This document shows, in pieces, positions 8,428 to 9,453 of a stretch of 9,453 bases of DNA; the stretch's first letter is position 1; each line of letters starts with the position of its first letter. The notes below the pieces were generated by a model, which saw only the letters and a list, made by a program, of their open reading frames with translations, had not been told where the DNA came from and searched no databases. This stretch comes from an uncultured Oscillospiraceae bacterium (GTDB lineage Bacteria > Bacillota > Clostridia > Oscillospirales > Oscillospiraceae), in contig CAJOFI010000031.1 in assembly GCA_905233595.1 (NCBI GenBank), positions 657 through 10,109 on the forward strand. The letters are read 5' to 3'. The position numbers were made by a program, and so were the translations under genes.

Positions 8428-8456
8428 TTGCAATTCTCGGAAAGCTGTGCTAATAT
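8428..8456 (+). promoter_or_regulatory. Promoter of tRNA-Arg
   Basis: TTGCAA (8428-8433), a 17-base spacer and TAATAT (8451-8456) preceded by TGC lie about 30 bases before the mature tRNA end. A small inverted repeat TCAGG/CCTGA (8467-8471, 8478-8482) sits in the short 5' leader that RNase P would remove. Confidence 0.65.
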
Positions 8457-8485
8457 ATCGAGGCTGTCAGGAAAACACCTGATAT

Positions 8486-8562
8486 GCGCTGTTAGCTCAG
8501 CTGGATAGAGCGTCTGGCTACGGACCAGAAGGTCAGGGGTTCGAATCCCTTACAGCGTGCCA
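8486..8562 (+). tRNA. tRNA-Arg(ACG)
   Basis: The 77-nt gene has a full cloverleaf. The acceptor stem GCGCTGT/ACAGCGT (8486-8492, 8552-8558) has a terminal G-U pair. The D-arm stem is GCTC/GAGC and the anticodon stem TCTGG/CCAGA closes the loop CTACGGA. The T-arm is AGGGG/CCCTT with loop TTCGAAT. The discriminator is G, and CCA is encoded in the gene (8560-8562). Anticodon ACG is at 8520-8522; A34 is normally deaminated to inosine, so it would read CGU, CGC and CGA. The last A of CCA is also the first base of the terminator stem. The 20 bases from C56 to C75 recur twice downstream. Confidence 0.97.
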
Positions 8563-8596
8563 AAAAAGCCCGACCCCAAAGGGGTTGGGCTTTTTT
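8562..8596 (+). terminator. Rho-independent terminator of tRNA-Arg
   Basis: AAAAAAGCCCGACCCC, loop AAA and GGGGTTGGGCTTTTTT form a 16 bp stem with one G-T wobble, ending in six T. On the minus strand it would also end in T6, so it can act in both directions. It lies inside the first tandem repeat unit. Confidence 0.93.
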
Positions 8597-8741
8597 GCGC
8601 CTGTATGGGATTCGAATCAAAATACGAAGATGCCATAGGGCATCTTCGTTGACCGGTTCAAAAACCGGTCAACTCCTTTATTCTGTTTTCCCGTCCCCCG
8701 CAAGGGAAAACAGAATGCATGCGAATCCCTTACAGCGTGCC

Positions 8742-8776
8742 AAAAAAGCCCGACCCCAAAGGGGTTGGGCTTTTTT
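8742..8776 (+). terminator. Second copy of the tRNA terminator in repeat unit 2
   Basis: This hairpin is identical to the one at 8562-8596 because it lies in the second tandem unit. It would act as a back-up terminator for read-through from the tRNA or from the minus strand. Confidence 0.85.
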
Positions 8777-8923
8777 GCGCCTGTATGGGATTCGAATTAA
8801 AATACGAAGATGCCATAGGGCATCTTCGTTGACCGGTTCAAAAACCGGTCAACTCCTTTATTCTGTTTTCCGTCCCCCGCAAGGGAAAACAGAATGCATG
8901 CGAATCCCTTACAGCGTGCCGGT

Positions 8924-8951
8924 TTTTCGCTTTTGTAAAAGAAAGCGAAAA
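8924..8951. terminator. A/T-rich hairpin after the repeat array, weak terminator candidate
   Basis: TTTTCGCTTT (8924-8933) pairs exactly with AAAGCGAAAA (8942-8951) around an 8-base loop. The stem is A/T-rich. On the minus strand the sequence ends in a T-run before CCGGCACGC, so it might stop transcription entering the array from the right; in the plus direction there is no T-run. Confidence 0.4.
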
Positions 8952-8999
8952 TTGTGACCGCCGTCGATCCAGTTTTGCTGATCTGTGAAAAATGTATCT

Positions 9000-9027
9000 T
9001 TGCACGGGTAGATTTTCGTTGTATAAT
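9000..9027 (+). promoter_or_regulatory. Promoter of the zeta-like kinase gene
   Basis: TTGCAC (9000-9005), a 16-base spacer and a perfect TATAAT (9022-9027) lie about 45 bases before the ATG at 9072. The gene is therefore expressed independently of the tRNA locus, and no antitoxin gene fits between promoter and start. Confidence 0.75.
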
Positions 9028-9071
9028 CGTGATGGAATTTGTGTACAAGATACCGGGCGGGAGGGCGAAGC

Positions 9072-9453
9072 ATGAAAATCTACACGATCATCGGCGGCGT
9101 GAACGGCACCGGCAAGAGCAGTCTGACCGGCGTTCTGAAAGCGCAGAGGAGCGATCTGGGGCGCATCATCGACGTGGACAGGATCACTGCCGAGAACGGC
9201 GGCAGCGCCATCCTGGGCGGCAAGCTCGCGCTCGAGCGCATCCGGGAGTGTCTGGATAAGGGACTGAGCTTCACGCAGGAGACAACGCTCTCGGGCCGCA
9301 AGACGGAGCTCACAGTGCGGGAGGCGCGGGAGCGGGGTTACAGCATCCGGCTCTACTACGTGGGTCTGGACAGCGCGGAGGAGTGCCTGCTGCGCATCGA
9401 AAACCGCGTGGCTCACGGCGGGCACAACATCCGGGAGGAGGACGTACTGCGCC
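9072..9453 (+). CDS. Zeta-toxin-like / AAA_33 P-loop kinase, 3' end outside the window
   Basis: The open frame begins MKIYTIIGGVNGTGKSS and continues for 127 codons to the window edge, so the C-terminus is missing. Walker A (GGVNGTGKS, residues 8-16) follows the first strand directly. The QETTLSG segment and the later RVAHGGHNI element are typical of the 'predicted ABC-type ATPase' proteins related to zeta toxins. Zeta toxins phosphorylate UDP-N-acetylglucosamine and block wall synthesis; many chromosomal relatives are uncharacterised and may have other substrates. GGGAGGG (9059-9065) lies 6 bases before the ATG; another ATG at 9032 is out of frame. No epsilon-type antitoxin lies upstream, so it is either an orphan or has its partner downstream. 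The tRNA 3'-end repeats immediately before it suggest an accessory region. Confidence 0.85.
   Translation, partial: MKIYTIIGGVNGTGKSSLTGVLKAQRSDLGRIIDVDRITAENGGSAILGGKLALERIRECLDKGLSFTQETTLSGRKTELTVREARERGYSIRLYYVGLDSAEECLLRIENRVAHGGHNIREEDVLR

Larger units (their letters stand above)
8542..8920 (+). repeat. Tandem 180/179 bp repeat array containing the tRNA-Arg 3' end
   Basis: Unit 1 is 8542-8721 and unit 2 is 8722-8900; a 20-base partial third copy follows at 8901-8920. Each copy opens with CGAATCCCTTACAGCGTGCC, identical to tRNA bases C56-C75. I see two differences between the full units: C8618 is T in unit 2 (8798), and one C is lost from the CCC run near 8870. Within a unit, in order: tRNA 3' end, terminator hairpin, an inverted near-copy of the tRNA 3' end (8601-8615, CTGTATGGGATTCGA), hairpin CGAAGATGCC/GGCATCTTCG (8625-8648), hairpin GTTGACCGGTT/AACCGGTCAAC (8648-8673) and hairpin ATTCTGTTTTCCC/GGGAAAACAGAAT (8680-8716). 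No convincing protein is encoded. The array fills the gap from the tRNA to about 8920. Confidence 0.95.

Noticed and set aside
8098..8433. N-terminal extension of the YmdB-like protein upstream of 8097
   Set aside because: It would run through the operon promoter and across the divergent miniprotein gene, and family members begin at MAVKILAVGD.
8542..8920. CRISPR array
   Set aside because: There are only two units of 180 bp with nearly identical sequence throughout, so no unique spacers and no cas genes.
8595..8957. Plus-strand frame of 120 codons across the repeat array, basic and internally repeated
   Set aside because: It begins at the terminator T-run with no ribosome site, and its internal repetition follows from the DNA repeat. 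The 179 bp spacing changes the frame, and both hairpins and terminators would interrupt it. The E. coli tyrT repeats were reported to encode a basic peptide, so I note the parallel but do not call a gene.
8838..9425. Minus-strand open frame opposite the zeta-like kinase and into the repeats
   Set aside because: It spans a promoter, a hairpin and part of the repeat array, has no motif and overlaps a well-supported kinase on the other strand.

Overview
The window looks like chromosome from a GC-rich, low-branching Firmicute, most likely a gut Clostridia/Oscillospiraceae-type bacterium. The reasons are strong AGGAGG ribosome sites, SigA-like promoters with 16-18 bp spacers, a YmdB-type phosphodiesterase, a clostridial-style hexameric glutamate dehydrogenase, and intergenic repeats resembling those I associate with this group. 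The taxonomic call is inference; no rRNA is present.

Layout. Positions 1-2464 (minus strand) hold a two-gene cell-envelope operon: a phosphodiester glycosidase (NAGPA) domain protein, then an overlapping single-pass membrane protein. Its promoter carries a perfect inverted repeat over the -10 box. Positions 2465-2876 are non-coding and contain a ~170 bp MITE-like element with 16 bp perfect terminal inverted repeats, an abutting 26 bp perfect palindrome and the gdhA promoter. Positions 2877-4226 (plus) are gdhA, ending at a bidirectional terminator shared with a convergent operon.

Positions 4321-8097 (minus) form a tightly overlapping three-gene operon, transcribed in the order YmdB-like phosphodiesterase, SbcD/YhaO-like nuclease, SbcC/YhaN-like ATPase. 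The ATPase is short and carries a membrane hairpin where classical SbcC/Rad50 has its zinc hook. A 50-residue membrane miniprotein diverges from this operon at 8212.

Positions 8486-8562 are tRNA-Arg(ACG). Directly behind it lies the most striking structure of the window: two tandem units of 180 and 179 bp plus a 20 bp remnant. Each unit begins with an exact copy of the last 20 bases of the tRNA (T-loop to CC) and carries the tRNA terminator, an inverted partial copy of the tRNA 3' end and three perfect or near-perfect hairpins. It resembles in architecture the ~178 bp repeats downstream of E. coli tyrT, and also looks like serial use of a tRNA attachment site. A zeta-toxin-like P-loop kinase gene starts at 9072 with its own promoter and runs off the right edge, so the tRNA may mark the edge of an accessory region.
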